A DNA stretch of 64,000 nt from Membranipora membranacea (lineage: Eukaryota; Bryozoa; Gymnolaemata; Cheilostomatida; Membraniporidae), in NCBI GenBank assembly GCA_914767715.1, contig OU612066.1:9307001-9371000 (forward strand), read 5' to 3'. The position numbers and the translations under genes were made by a program. The notes under the pieces were generated by a model that was not told where the DNA came from, made no database searches, and saw only the letters and a program-made list of their open reading frames with translations. Shown one piece after another: positions 14,201 to 25,769 of this stretch; positions within the stretch are counted from its first letter, which is position 1; each line of letters opens with the position of its first letter.

Positions 14201-14945
14201 GACTTGAGGATGAAATTAAAGAGTTCCTATTTAACAGTCATGGTAAGTCTAGAAGATGCCTGATTGTCTTCCTGTCAAAGCCGTTACTTCTTTCATTGAT
14301 GCTCCGGTGCTTTATCTGTTTGGCATTGTCTGGAAAAAGAATTCCTCAAATATCAGTCAGAACCGCTTGATGTTATGGTGCTCAGTCACTTAAATAATGG
14401 TGGTGTATTGTTGATGCGTAGATCAATTTTGTTGTGTTAATGAACAGAAGACTCTGCTAGGGAAGCAACGGGAATATTTTAAAAGTGTTGTTTTTTAAGT
14501 ATGCTAGGGCTGAATGTATGAGAAGTTGCCCATACATACCAACAAAGAGGACAACTACCAAAGCAATAACTTTTTACACTATTAATCCTCCCTGACCCAT
14601 CGGCTAGTCCCAATCTCCTTGATCAATCTTATTATCAACACATCTTCAATTTGTTCTACCTTCTATAATGCTACAATCAAAAAGCCAAAACATATCTTCA
14701 TTTTGTCTTTGTAGGGTCGTGAACCAGAAACGACTAACATTGACGAGTCATCTGTTTTCGAGAACCAAATTGGCCTTTACAGCGGATGTCTGGATTATAT
14801 CTGGTACAGCCCTGACTCATTCCATCCATTGACTGTGTTAGATGTGCCAAGTAGTGAAGAGTTATACAAAAACGCAGGGCTTCCCAGTGTGATTTTCCCT
14901 TCAGATCATCTGCCTGTTCACACCAAGCTGAAGCTACTGGAATAG
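11251..14945 (+). CDS. EEP-family (PDE12/CCR4-like) nuclease, copy A
   Basis: Predicted Mg-dependent phosphodiesterase of the endonuclease/exonuclease/phosphatase fold. Exons: 11251-11256 (inferred two-codon start exon), 11363-11546, 11796-11937, 12284-12587, 12966-13157, 14174-14242, 14715-14945. They total 1128 nt, 375 aa. Catalytic-type residues are present: Asn32 in SVMQYNVLADA, Glu85 in AMEEIE, Asp234/Asn236 in AGDFNTQPD, Asp326 in SGCLDYIWYS, and Asp363/His364 in FPSDHLPV. The LPSV..PSDH ending and LDYIWYS recall PDE12 and nocturnin. There is no leucine-rich-repeat N-terminus and no clear targeting peptide. Exon 2 has no ATG after its upstream stop, so the start exon is inferred by matching copies B and C. 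The exon 4 equivalent is one codon shorter than in B and C. A LINE fragment sits in the intron after 13157. Confidence 0.85.
13180..13680 (+). mobile_element. LINE reverse-transcriptase C-terminal fragment
   Basis: The open frame running out of EEP copy A exon 5 becomes, from about 13180, a typical non-LTR retrotransposon RT tail. It includes GLLVLKQSGVNQQSLVLMYK, then a short stretch ending ADAWYPYTTE, then IERCQRLAMRIIF. This is the usual pattern of a growing-point RT thumb region (jockey/CR1-like) followed by a leucine-rich tail. It lacks the polymerase core and is a 5'-truncated, inactive copy inside an intron. The donor GTAATT at 13158 separates it from the host coding sequence. Boundaries are approximate. 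Confidence 0.7.
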
Positions 14946-16484
14946 TGTCAGACCTTGTCTGCACACCCAAACTATAGCCTCCCTCCCCCTTGCCGGACAG
15001 AACCTGAGACCATGCTAGTGACTGACGATAGAGACATTAGCAAATGTGAATGGGTGTTATTTTTTTCGGGATGCAATTCTGTTTGTCATATGTACTAGGG
15101 CAATAAACTATCACAGACAATGTGTCCACTTCCAGTATTTATTATTTGTAATCACAGCGATATGTATTCGTTTCTGCATACAGAAAAATAAAACGTTCTT
15201 CTAATTCTAGTTCACTCCAGCAACAGGTTATTTTTGAAGTTGCAAAGTTCAAAATTACATATCAGTGCTCCCTCATAAGTCAAAAATTTGTGTTGTGGAG
15301 TTACAATGTTGCATATAAGATAGATATGATGGAAAAAAATATTTTATGAGAAATTTGAGGGAGACAATTAAACTGTTCTGTATGTATCTATTTTTTTTCT
15401 ATGCACTAGGTCTTATTTGACCACCCTATTTAACGGGCCACCTTAAGCTCGGGTGGCTTGTGTGGGTAGTACCCTATACCCTTGCCCGCCGTTGCCAGCT
15501 ACTATTTTTTCGAAGATGCAGAGGGGGATCTTTATACTGAATGCAAGTACACAGTAGACCTCCTGTATTTATGGTCCTGATCCGAACAAAATTTATGCCC
15601 TTCCCATCAAAAAAGTGTAATTTTACAATGTACATAAGAAATACTATGTGTTCGCAAAATGAGATGTGAAACAAGATACATAGAATATTACGCACACAGT
15701 TTAAATTGCAATAATGAGGAAAAACACAGGTACACTGACGGGATTAAACAGTTTTATACAATATTTTAACTTACAATTTTTAACCCTTTACGCAGTAGTA
15801 AATTAAATTATCCAGAGACTCAGCTTTACATTGATAGTGACCTAAGACAAAATGAATTAAATCATAAATGTAGGTTAAATAAATTGGACACAAAATAACA
15901 TCCAGCATAGTGACATCAAATAAACAGATTCCGAGACAGTTACAGTCTCAATTCAGACAATTACAATACAATAGTTATGTAACTAAAAATGAGAAATGAG
16001 TTAACACTTACATGATTGATGTCAATAAGATAAAATACAAGGTCGACGCTCCAGAGAGCAGGTAGCTGTAAATATTGTCTACATTACTACGTTTGTAACT
16101 ATTACTCAGATTAAATAAATTTGGGTCACCAGAGGTTGGCTGTTCTGGCTAACTATGCTAGTGAAACTGCCGGCGACAAAACAACTCTACGTATAAAAAA
16201 TGAGCTGGCAGACTTTGACCACAAGCAGCTAAGTTTATAGCAATAAAGTAAGAAATGCGGTTAAATATGAAGACATCTATAAATGCCTTTGTTTGAGTGC
16301 AGTTTTGTGATAAAAAACCGATGTGAGGGTAATAAAAAATAATGTGCTGTCCTAACCATCCTAATACACACGCCTATGTAGTAATTTGAGAAACTAGGCA
16401 TACGATTTTATTGAGTTTGGACTTCAACTAATACAGTGGCTTACGTCTAGACGTTCAATATCTATAAGCTGACAGAAGTACATA
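14946..16484. other. 3' UTR of EEP copy A and intergenic spacer to copy B
   Basis: No gene was found. The sequence is AT-rich with one short hairpin near 15440-15462 (gccacc...ggtggc). The left part holds the copy A 3' untranslated region with a consensus AATAAA at 15102-15107. The promoter of copy B should lie just before 16485. Confidence 0.5.
15102..15107 (+). terminator. Candidate polyadenylation signal for EEP copy A
   Basis: AATAAA lies 157 bases after the copy A stop codon, a normal distance for an animal 3' end. Another AATAAA follows near 15186. No transcript evidence is available. Confidence 0.45.
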
Positions 16485-17158
16485 ATGTCAACACTGGCTA
16501 CACCTAGCAGCTTAGAATGTCGACGGTTCGTCCACTCAGAGCAAAAAGTAGGAGTGAAAAGTACCATATCTGTGATGCAGTACAATATTCTGGCTGATGC
16601 TGGGATTCCAAAGGAAGGCAGTGGTGTGAATATATCAGGTACATATGCCTACTGCCCTGAGTCTCATCGCTACATCAACAGTAAGTTAAGTAGGGCATAT
16701 ATATATATACATAGTTCCCAGAGTGCAACTCTAACTTGGAATTCCCAGATATATCAGGTCAATCTAATGCTAGATATCATTTGTTTTGTAATTCAAAGAA
16801 TGAGGTTGTTGGGTTAATCTAGACTGGGCAGGCTGTATGTGTTTTGGGGAGGGGAACAGCCACCAAACCCGGCCAGCAGCCTCCCCTAACCAACCCAGTC
16901 AGCCTGCCCAGGCATGTTAAATCATTAGTTTTTGCGTGCATCTACCGCTGTTATGCTTTTATGAAGAACCGGTTACAACATTTTCTTTGTCCAGATAGGC
17001 ACAAGAGAATAATTGAGGAGGTTCGCTGCCTGGCAGCAGACGTTGTGACTATGCAGGAGATTGAGTGTGATTATTACCACAATCATCTGAAGTCAGCAAT
17101 GTGGGACCTGGGCTATGAGGGAGTATACTATCTAAGGTAAATCAGACTTATGTATATA

Positions 17159-17192
<34 letters not shown>

Positions 17193-20100
17193 TTTAGTTG
17201 TACTGTACATAATCAAACAGCCTTACATTGCATATTGTATTTATGTGGCTTCTGCACATGAAAAAGTATGAGAAAAGTAGAGTAGTTTTCATCATTTGAG
17301 TCAAGACTAGAAAGAGGCATGATCATACTGAGCCCATGTGCATTCTTTAAGATAATATGTAAAATATTTATGTGTATCATGTCAATATACGAACAAAACT
17401 TTAAAAAAAGATAGAGCCAATTAAAACCCTGGCATTCCTGGCAAGTTAAAAAAAGTACAATTTATTTTTACAAAAATACCTGTTACTATTCTGTTTTTTA
17501 CATAAACAAACAAAAAGATCACAGTTTGTTTCTTCATCTTCGTTTGAATTCTCCATTTTAGAAAGGCAGACCATATAGGCCTAACAATCTTCTACAAACG
17601 AGAAAAGCTCAGCTTAGTGGCAGAGGACTCATTCATCATACACAAGAGGATCAACGCATTTATGAATAGGGTTGGGATCGGTTCGAAAGTAGCCAAAGTT
17701 CTAAAAGAACATATGATGGAGAGTGCTACATACCCCGACATACTGGATCCTCCAGGATGTTTGTTGAGCAAACTCAGGCTAGTAGAAGACAACAAGACTA
17801 TACTGTGTGTGGCTACAACGCACATCACCTGGAAGGATTTCAAATACCCTGTGCTGCAGATACTTCAGGTAGACCAATAGATAGAAAATAATAAATATTA
17901 TAAGTTTATCATAAATTTAATAAATATAATTAAGTCTATGGGTAAACCTTAGTCTTACAAATACATAGCTTTAGATCTTCAAGTCAGCAAATCCGGAGCA
18001 TGACCTGACATGTCGCCAGGTGTGTATATGGTGGTTGCGCCATAGGCATACATAACACTTGTACTGTGTTGGGTTGTGTAAGATCATGAAACAAACCTCC
18101 AAAAAACATCAAACTTGCTTGGGTTGCTTTGACACTGTCATCTCTTACATTATTTCAGGGTGCTTGTGTTATAGAGGAGATGATAAAGTTTGCTGATGGT
18201 GCTGCCTGTATTCTATCAGGTGACTTTAACACTCAGCCGGATATGCCTCTGTATCACATGATATCTAATGGTCTTGTGTGTGACAACACAATTAATCTAT
18301 TGCGGTCAAGTGATAGCTTCATTGACTCCAACATATGGGTCGACGAACAGGTCAGATTAATAACCTTGATTGAGGCTTATGTTGCATGCTTGATGGTAAA
18401 TAAGGGCATCCATAATTCTTATTTTACTCGAATTCATTTTTATTTGCTAAGGTAGGTATGTTTTGAATTACAAATGTAGCTTTATGAAAGTGAACCACTG
18501 ATGGAAAAATTATGTCCACAGATATTATCCATATCACATGAGTATATATATTTTTTTCAGCATATTCTGCAGATTTTGGAAGGTCTCAGTCTTCCAGTGC
18601 ACCTGAAGAGTGCTTATGATCAAGTGATGGTAAGTGTCTCTACTGCTTTACAAAAAGTCTACCATTATACCATCATAATAATATATCTTTTCAATATCCC
18701 CAAATATAATCGTTGAAAATTATCAAAGTCATCTACTCATGTCGGTGTAAGAAAGAACATGGTAAATACATAATCTAAACCACAGTTATATTTTTTCTCC
18801 CCTGATCTAGATGATGTACACATATCGTACAATTTGGTGCGTCAGCCGGTTTTTTACAAAGTCGGGGGAGAGGATGTTGTAAATAGGGCTGTTTGTTTAG
18901 TTTTTGTTGAATTTTTGTGACCTTGAGATAATATTTAAAGTTGATTGGGATAAATTTATTCTGCATCAGGGTTCAATCATTGATGTTGATGTTGTGGTTT
19001 CTTAGTACATTTGCTGCATAAATCTGAAAATGATAAACCATAATATCACAGAGTAATACTCTGTGATAATATGATGATGATTACTTACTTGATAGGTTAA
19101 CATGTCAAGTGAAGGTGGTCATTTAATTTAGGATTATTATCGTTGATATCTCATAAATAATGTTAAGTGGCAACACAAATTATGCAGTACGATGATAGAG
19201 TATATATAAAAGTTTCCTAGATATATGTTATGTAGATTATGGTGTCTCTAGTAAAATAAACAGCGTAATTAGTGAGGGGAAAAATGAACAATTTGAACTA
19301 TCTTTTCATGCAATTTAAATATCTGGACGTAAGAATTTCCTGTGATACAGATGGTAATATTTTGTGAATTTTATGCCTTCACCTGTCTTGAATCTACGCA
19401 GAGCTTGGGTTCTTAGAGCTAGAAATTTTGTGAGGAAGGAGATGATGTGTTTTTTATGGACCTGAAGCAGTAGTATATATATACTTTTATTGGCAATCAT
19501 GGACATGGACAAAACCGTCAAGCCAGCATCACCAGTTTCTTACATAACAGTGCGTGTTTTACCTGCTAATCTTGGAGATCAGGTCATGTTGCGCAATGCC
19601 ATCTCGGACATAATCTACTGGCAGTCCATCGGTTCCGATGATGACTTCTGCTTATGAATCATTTTGCGTCAACTCGCTCTGTTTTTTTTGTCAGCGTCTG
19701 CCAAACATTTGTTGATATGTTGAGATCTTTGAGACTCCTCTTGACTGCACCCTTGTACCGCAGCTTTGGTCTACCTCTGCTACGAGATCCGTCTTTCAGT
19801 TGAGAGAATAGTATTTGCTTTGGTAAACGGTTGTCATTTTGCCTGCATACATGACCAGTCCATCTCAGTTTTCGCTGTCTAATGATGTCATACATGCTGA
19901 CCAAGCCCGTGTTTTGGAGTATTTTCTTGTTGCTTTTGCGATGCCACCATTTGATCTTGAGAATGTACCTCAGGTGCCTCATCATATATGCGCTAAAATT
20001 TTCGAAAATGTTTGTTTTCAGGGCAAAGAACCTGATACAACAAGCATGGCAGAGACGTCTGACGAATCACAAGGCGGGATGTACAGCGGGTGCCTTGACT

Positions 20101-20255
20101 ATATTTGGTATTCACGGGATCAGATCCAACCAATCACAGTGCTCGATATACCTCACAGGGAAACACTCTATAAACACGAGGGTATTCCTAGTGTGGTTTT
20201 CCCATCTGACCACTTACCTATATATGCCAAATTCGAACTCGTGACAGAGGTGTGA
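16485..20255 (+). CDS. EEP-family (PDE12/CCR4-like) nuclease, copy B
   Basis: Second tandem paralogue, 379 aa. Exons: 16485-16680, 16995-17136, 17562-17868, 18159-18350, 18561-18629, 20022-20255; total 1140 nt in frame to TGA. Intron phases (1, 2, 0, 0, 0) match copies A and C. Key residues: Asn34 (SVMQYNILADA), Glu87 (TMQEIE), a THITW motif near 198, Asp237/Asn239 (SGDFNTQPD), Asp328 (SGCLDYIWYS), and Asp365/His366 (FPSDHLPI). The first ATG at 16485 gives MSTLATPSSLECRRF, which aligns with the other copies. The last intron holds an antisense LINE fragment ending within about 40 bases of the final exon, and the first intron holds a hairpin element. The substrate could be poly(A), 2',5'-oligoadenylate or another phosphodiester, and sequence alone does not decide. 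Confidence 0.9.
16825..16910. repeat. Hairpin element with TGGGCAGGCTG ends
   Basis: The arm tgggcaggctg (16825-16835) is mirrored exactly by cagcctgccca (16900-16910). The same arm pair recurs at 53863-53912, and one arm recurs at 52023-52033, so this is a dispersed MITE-like family. It lies in intron 1 of EEP copy B. Confidence 0.65.
17148..17194. repeat. AT microsatellite
   Basis: A run of alternating AT about 45 bases long in intron 2 of EEP copy B. Simple sequence with no other content. Confidence 0.8.
19044..19068. repeat. Perfect short palindrome
   Basis: The arm tatcacagagta (19044-19055) is followed after one base by its exact reverse complement (19057-19068), in the last intron of EEP copy B. 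It could be a hairpin remnant. Confidence 0.6.
19540..19990 (-). mobile_element. LINE fragment (RT C-terminal region), antisense
   Basis: On the minus strand the reading frame gives HLRYILKIKWW, then NTGLVSMYDIIRQRKLRWTG and HVCRQNDNRLPKQILF, followed by GSRSRGRPKLRYKG. This RxLRWxGHVxR...P...GxRxxGRPxxR pattern is a hallmark of the C-terminal end of many non-LTR retrotransposon ORFs in invertebrates. No upstream polymerase core is present, so it is a truncated dead copy. It fills the right end of the last intron of EEP copy B. Confidence 0.75.
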
Positions 20256-21792
20256 TAGTGTGTCTCCGACCAGGAATCACCATGATCGGATAATAATTAA
20301 TTTTGGCAAAAAAGGGAGCTTCAAATCTAGACTGGGCAAAAATTAATTTTGTGACAATGAGCTTGGCTGTCTTTCATTTTCGCGTAAAGGAAATGCAGCT
20401 CAGAAACTACGCACACATGGCTGATGAGTAGAGCACAGAGTATGAAGGGACTTAGTGTCGTTTGTTTTTAATTTTTGCGCCCTGATGCTAAACATAAAGA
20501 AAACAACTTAGTTGCACGTTTCTTGCATTTGCAAACCAAAAATCAAAAAATAGATTTATTTGTTGACATTCTATATCAAAAATGAAAACAAAAATCAATT
20601 CATTTCTCAAACAAAAATTGATTTGACTTTTTGCTTGCGAACATAAAACGGAATACAAGTTTTCTTTTTATTTTTAGCATCTGTGCATGAAAACGAAAAT
20701 CAAACGATACTAAGTCCCTGTTCATTTGTGCCAGGTGTCTAACTTAAACAATTAATGTCAGCGGCAGCCATATTTCCACATGTGTATGTTATATGTTGAG
20801 CTATGACGACCCTGGTGATATTTCAAGCTGAAAGGCGAATCATATCACAGCACATCAAAAGATAGGTAGTAGACTTGTATATACTCAATTATATTATTAC
20901 CATAATCTTAATTACTCTAGGGAATAGTAACTTTTTTGCAGTCATATCATGGAATGTAAAATATAAAGCATGCAGGCAAGACTGGATAAAAAACTGACAA
21001 CATTTAACTCCACAGTCTTGTATTTGTAGCTCCTCTACACACATTACTGGGTCAGGTTTGGTATATCTTTTTGTGAACGTATGAAAAGTCAATGTATCGC
21101 TTCTTTTTCGGGCATTCTCTTCACAATGGTATTGGGGTTGGGCAACTCACTGGTTATGAAGTTGACGTTGTGCTGACGAATATATCTGCCACAAATGCCA
21201 CAACAAACATTTGAGTGACGCAACTGAGATAACTTTATGAGGGTGTGTCAAAACATCAGGCCATCATTGGCCCATTTATAGTCTACAACATCCAATAGGT
21301 TTGGTTGTTGATTGACACACCCCTTTTATGGAATAGCTAACCCTGATTACTCAGCCGTATATCCTCATACGATATAAAATATAATCAGCCGATGTTATAT
21401 ATTCCCAACAGAAATCAATAATTTGTATTGTAGAAGTCTCTGCGTATAAGTAGTGAGTCAATTCAGATTCCATCATATCAAACTTTTACTGCAGGCTCTC
21501 ATTTGTTCAGTTTTTACACTCACTGTGTTTATATCTTGCTGCTGAATAGAACAGCCCAGCAAAGTTACAATTTGAAAGGAAGTAAGTCATGTTGCTATAA
21601 CTCAACTGTGTATTTATCATGCTGTTGTTTTTATGACTGTACTGGGATCCGACATTATTTCTTTAGCTGTTTTGTACCCAGCTGTTATGTAGTGAAGTGC
21701 TCCGAAATCTCCATGTCATACCACATGCTGTGTCGTTTTCGGGTGAAATTACTTGATACCACCATCTCATTTCTAGTAACTTTGGCAAACTG
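20256..21792. other. Intergenic spacer between EEP copies B and C
   Basis: No gene was found. It is AT-rich, with several caaaaatcaa-like stretches at 20530-20710. The copy B 3' untranslated region is at the left and the copy C promoter at the right, neither resolved. Confidence 0.5.
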
Positions 21793-24700
21793 ATGATGAC
21801 ACCCCCACTGGTTATTCCAAGTAGCTTAGAATGTCGAGAGTTTGTACACTCGGAGGGGAAATGTGGTGAAATGTCGACCATATCAGTGATGCAATACAAT
21901 ATTCTGGCTGATGCTGCCATTCCGAAAGGAGACAGCGGCGTGAACATCACGGGAACATATTCATACTGCCCTGAATCTCATCGCTACATGGACAGTAAGT
22001 GGTATCAGCCTGTGTGATTAACTTTGGAAGCACCTGCCGCAGATTGCCAATTGCAACCTCGCCAATAAGGCACTGATATTTCGCCGCCCACTGTCGGGAT
22101 GGGCGAGTGATAAGACACCTGATTTTAATCAATCTGCCGCTGGAGCTTGCGAATTGAGCTACTAATAAAATCAAACATCTATTCCCTGTATTTTTTTATT
22201 CTGTTACCACTCCATTGAGTTTCCATTCCATAGATCGGATTTGATAGGGTGTGCTTTCATTCAGAGTAATCAGGTTCGTCTTGCAACATCTCAAGGGAAA
22301 AAATACTCAGAAATGTGAACATGTGACATCTGTGACCTTGTCATCTGTGACCTGAAATCTGTCAATCTGATCTGAAAACTTGTCATCTGTCATCTGTGAT
22401 CCGACATCTGTGACCCTGTCAGGGTTCGATTATGGACAAGTATGCCCACTCTCCCACTGGGAAATGATGCTCTTTATTTTGAGTCTCACCCCGCTGGTCT
22501 GTATTAGCCAATGTGTTGGCTCCCAGGTCAAATATTAGACAAAAATAAAGTACTCCCTCTTTTTGGCATTATGCCAACAATTGGGTGCTGAGAAAGGTTG
22601 CAAACAGGAGTTTTAGAAATCAGAATGGCACTTTCCGTTGTAATTCACGCGGTAATATTGTGCCATCAGACCTCACACAACCTAGCTCTATTACCCAAGA
22701 GTGATTTGTAAGAAAGCAGTAACAAGAGAACATGGAGCTTTAGCTAAGCCAAATTTTTCAAAAATCTATTGTTCTTGGTTGCTTGCATCAAAAGCTTTGA
22801 ACTTTTAGCTCATTGCAAAGAGCTACCGTAATCCCTCACCTATAAGTCATCGGACTTATAAGTGAATCACCCCCCTCAGAAAAAATAAAAATGCTCCAGT
22901 TATAAGACACCCCACAGCTATAAGACACCCCACAGCTATAAGACACTCACTACACTACACTCACTACAAATGACCTAAGTAGTTTTGGGAAAAAAACTGC
23001 CCTCAGTGGGTTTCAAACTCACAACTCCATGTTTACAAATCGTACGCTTTACCACTGAGCTATTCAGCATTTGGTCCAAATATATAAATGCTTCAAATGA
23101 TAGTCGCGTCTATATGCTACTCTCTTATATACTCTCTTATATACAGTGATTTATCATTGACTATAAGTTCATTGATTACAGGCATTCGTGCAAAGTTACA
23201 AAACACTTGGGCCATACTGAGGTCAGATCGCAAAATTAAATTCCCGCTTGATCTGATGATGTTGATGTTGATGTTATTTTTTGTCTACTAAGGTCGACAT
23301 GAGAGAATAATTGAAGAGGTGCGCTGCCTGGCAGCAGATGTTGTGACTATGCAGGAGATCGAGTGTGACTACTACCACAATCATCTGAAGTCAGCAATGT
23401 GGGACCTTGGCTATGAAGGGGTACATCATCTAAGGTACACAACAATTATCTGATGATCATGCTCATTCACTGGATTTAAAACTTTAATTCTAAATCTGTG
23501 AAGGGGCAGTCTATTATATTTTTGCACTTGACCAGTAATAACCAAGCCAGTCGCAACCAGTTATACAAGCTTGGTGCTTTTGTCCTCACCTTGCCCTTTC
23601 GAAAAATTCAATTTGAGAATTGACACCCCAAGCTAAGGCACGATAGCTTGAGGGCACTTTCTATTAATGTAGGCAGGCACATGAGTAGAAGGTAATAGTA
23701 ATGTAGGTTAATAAATAGGGAACTGGAAAAAGAGGTAACATCGATGCAATATTAATAGTGGTATGTCTATGAGTATGTATGAGTCAGGTTAGGTATGTAA
23801 ACATGCTTCTCACACGGCGTTATTACAACATATTAATGAAAACTCTAAGCGCATGGGTAAAAGATGATGCCTGTGGTGGGTTTAATGACATAAAGACCGA
23901 TGTATAGGTTGGGTATGGTTTATTATTAATTTAGGCTAGCTTTTTATTGCTATGGCGTGAGTTCAAGAATATTTCGTCTGTAGCTGTATTATGTGTGTAC
24001 TGTATGTAACTGTATGTACTATTACTAATAATGAAAATAATTGAAATTTTAGAAAGACAGATCATATTGGCCTAACAATATTCTATAAGCGAGACAAACT
24101 CTGCTTAGTGTCAGAGGACACATTCATCATACACGAGAGGGTAAAGGAGTTCATGAATCGAGTTGGTATCAACTCCAAAGCAGCCAAGGTTCTACAAGAA
24201 CATATGAGGGAAAGTGCCACATACCCCAGTATTTTGGATCCTCCAGGATGTGTGTTCAGTAAGCTAAGGCTAATAGAAGACAATCATACCACACTGTGCA
24301 TCGCTACAACTCATATAACCTGGAAAGGTCTCAGGTACCCAATCTTACAGATGCTTCAGGTAATGAAGGGTTTGTGGAATACTTTGGTTTGACCAGATTA
24401 TCGATGATTTGATTTTAAAAGTGTAACAAAATTTGTTAGATGTTTGTATTTTTTGTATTTTAAACCACCAACATGCAAACATTTCTCAACGTTTGACAGC
24501 GCTTGTGGTCCTGAATCCACTTACTTGGATGTCTGTATCTTGTTCAATAAGGCCAATAGCTACAAATGCTCAACTCCCTCAGCTGCAGTTGAAATGGAAC
24601 ATCAGTAGTAGGAAAATATCTTTAAATTCTAAAAATCTCTACACAGGGCACTTGATTTGGATTGTTTAAACATTGTCTTCTCTTTCGTTATTTCAGGGTG

Positions 24701-25769
24701 CTTGTGTTATTGAGGAGATGATAAAGTTTGCTGGTGGTGCAGCTTGTATTCTAGCAGGCGACTTTAATACTCAGCCTGATATGCCACTGTATCAGATTAT
24801 ATCTAAAGGACTTGTATGTGACAATACTATGAATCTATTACGGTCAGGCGATAACTACATTGACTCCAATATAATGGTCGACGAACAGGTGAGAAGAGAA
24901 TAACACTCTCATTATTGTAGAAATGTATTTGATTTCCGGCAGATGGCAGATTTTCTGGCAGATTCTGATTTCCGGCAGATGGAGTCGACGCTTTGTAAAC
25001 ACCTCATGTCAGTTCCCTAACCGAGGTATTATTGAACTACACTAGACAACATCCGTGTGATTTATCTACTTGGAGAGGAGGGACATACTTAGGTATCGAG
25101 TTGTGCATAATCCTAAATCTTGTTTGAAAAAAATCTCCAATAGAAGTAGAATACGCCTCTTATTACAATTATTATATCTTTCAGCATGTGCTTGATATTT
25201 TGGAGGGTATTAGACTACGTGCACAGCTGAACAGCGCCTATATTGATGTTATGGTGAGTACCAGTGTGTTAATTTGCTTGAATTTTCAAACTCATATCAA
25301 AACTGTCTCGGACTTGTCTTCTCATGAAACCATGTGAAACAACTTTGAAATATGAAAGTGCGCTTTGCTATCAAAAACATTTCAAAAGAAATTGTTGTCC
25401 TCAGTGTAACACTTGTCCCTATGAAAATTTGCTGGACTAGATGTCCTAGCTTGATAATAAAATAAAAAAAAAAAGCTTATAAATAAAACTTTCTCCGTAT
25501 CTTTTTTTAATTAATTTCAGGGCAAAGAGCCTGACACTACAAATATAGATGAGTCTATGGTTGGAGACTCACAGGTTGAGATGTACAGTGGGTGCTTAGA
25601 CTATATCTGGTATTCTCAGGAAAAGATCAAACCAATCACAGTGCTCGATATACCTCACAAAGACATACTTCACAAACATGAAGGCCTTCCAAGTGTAATC
25701 TTCCCTTCAGATCACTTACCTATATATGCAGAGTTTGAACTTCTTGGCACAGAGCTTGAGAACTCATGA
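21793..25769 (+). CDS. EEP-family (PDE12/CCR4-like) nuclease, copy C
   Basis: Third tandem paralogue, 386 aa. Exons: 21793-21994, 23293-23434, 24053-24359, 24697-24888, 25185-25253, 25521-25769; total 1161 nt in frame to TGA. Exons 2, 3, 4 and 5 have exactly the same lengths as in copy B (142, 307, 192, 69). Key residues: Asn36 (SVMQYNILADA), Glu89 (TMQEIE), Asp239/Asn241 (AGDFNTQPD), Asp331 (SGCLDYIWYS), and Asp368/His369 (FPSDHLPI). Two ATGs in a row at 21793 and 21796 could both start it; the first was taken. By eye copy C is much closer to B than to A, so B and C look like the most recent duplication. Its first intron (1.3 kb) carries a tRNA-derived SINE and short tandem repeats. Confidence 0.9.
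22301..22425 (+). repeat. Degenerate tandem repeat (catctgtgac type)
   Basis: In intron 1 of EEP copy C, variants of catctgtgac(c) recur about eight times. They look like an imperfect minisatellite. No coding meaning is apparent. Confidence 0.6.
22898..22950 (+). repeat. Three-copy tandem repeat of about 19 bp
   Basis: The unit agctataagacaccccac (with agttataagacaccccac as first variant) repeats three times. It adjoins the tRNA-like segment to its right and may be the variable tail of that SINE. Confidence 0.7.
22975..23068 (-). repeat. tRNA-derived SINE head (Thr-like)
   Basis: On the minus strand there is a good A box, TAGCTCAGTGG (complement of 23052-23062), and a decayed B box, GAGTTTGAAAC (complement of 23010-23020). 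An anticodon-loop-like TTTGTAA lies between them and would read TGT (Thr). Acceptor-stem pairing is poor and the B box has C-to-T decay, so this is a SINE or tRNA pseudogene, not a functional tRNA. It lies in intron 1 of EEP copy C. Confidence 0.6.
24934..24987 (+). repeat. Short direct repeat (gatttccggcagatgg)
   Basis: The phrase gatttccggcagatgg occurs twice within 50 bases, with a related ggcagattttctggcagatt between. It sits in intron 4 of EEP copy C and is minor tandem-type sequence. Confidence 0.6.

Noticed and set aside
22055-22160. tRNA-like phrase (gatgggcgagtgataagaca)
   Set aside because: Resembles a Leu tRNA A box, but no B box is visible, so it is too weak to call even as a SINE.
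22898-22950. Possible CRISPR-like repeat
   Set aside because: Units are contiguous with no spacers, only three copies, in a eukaryotic intron.
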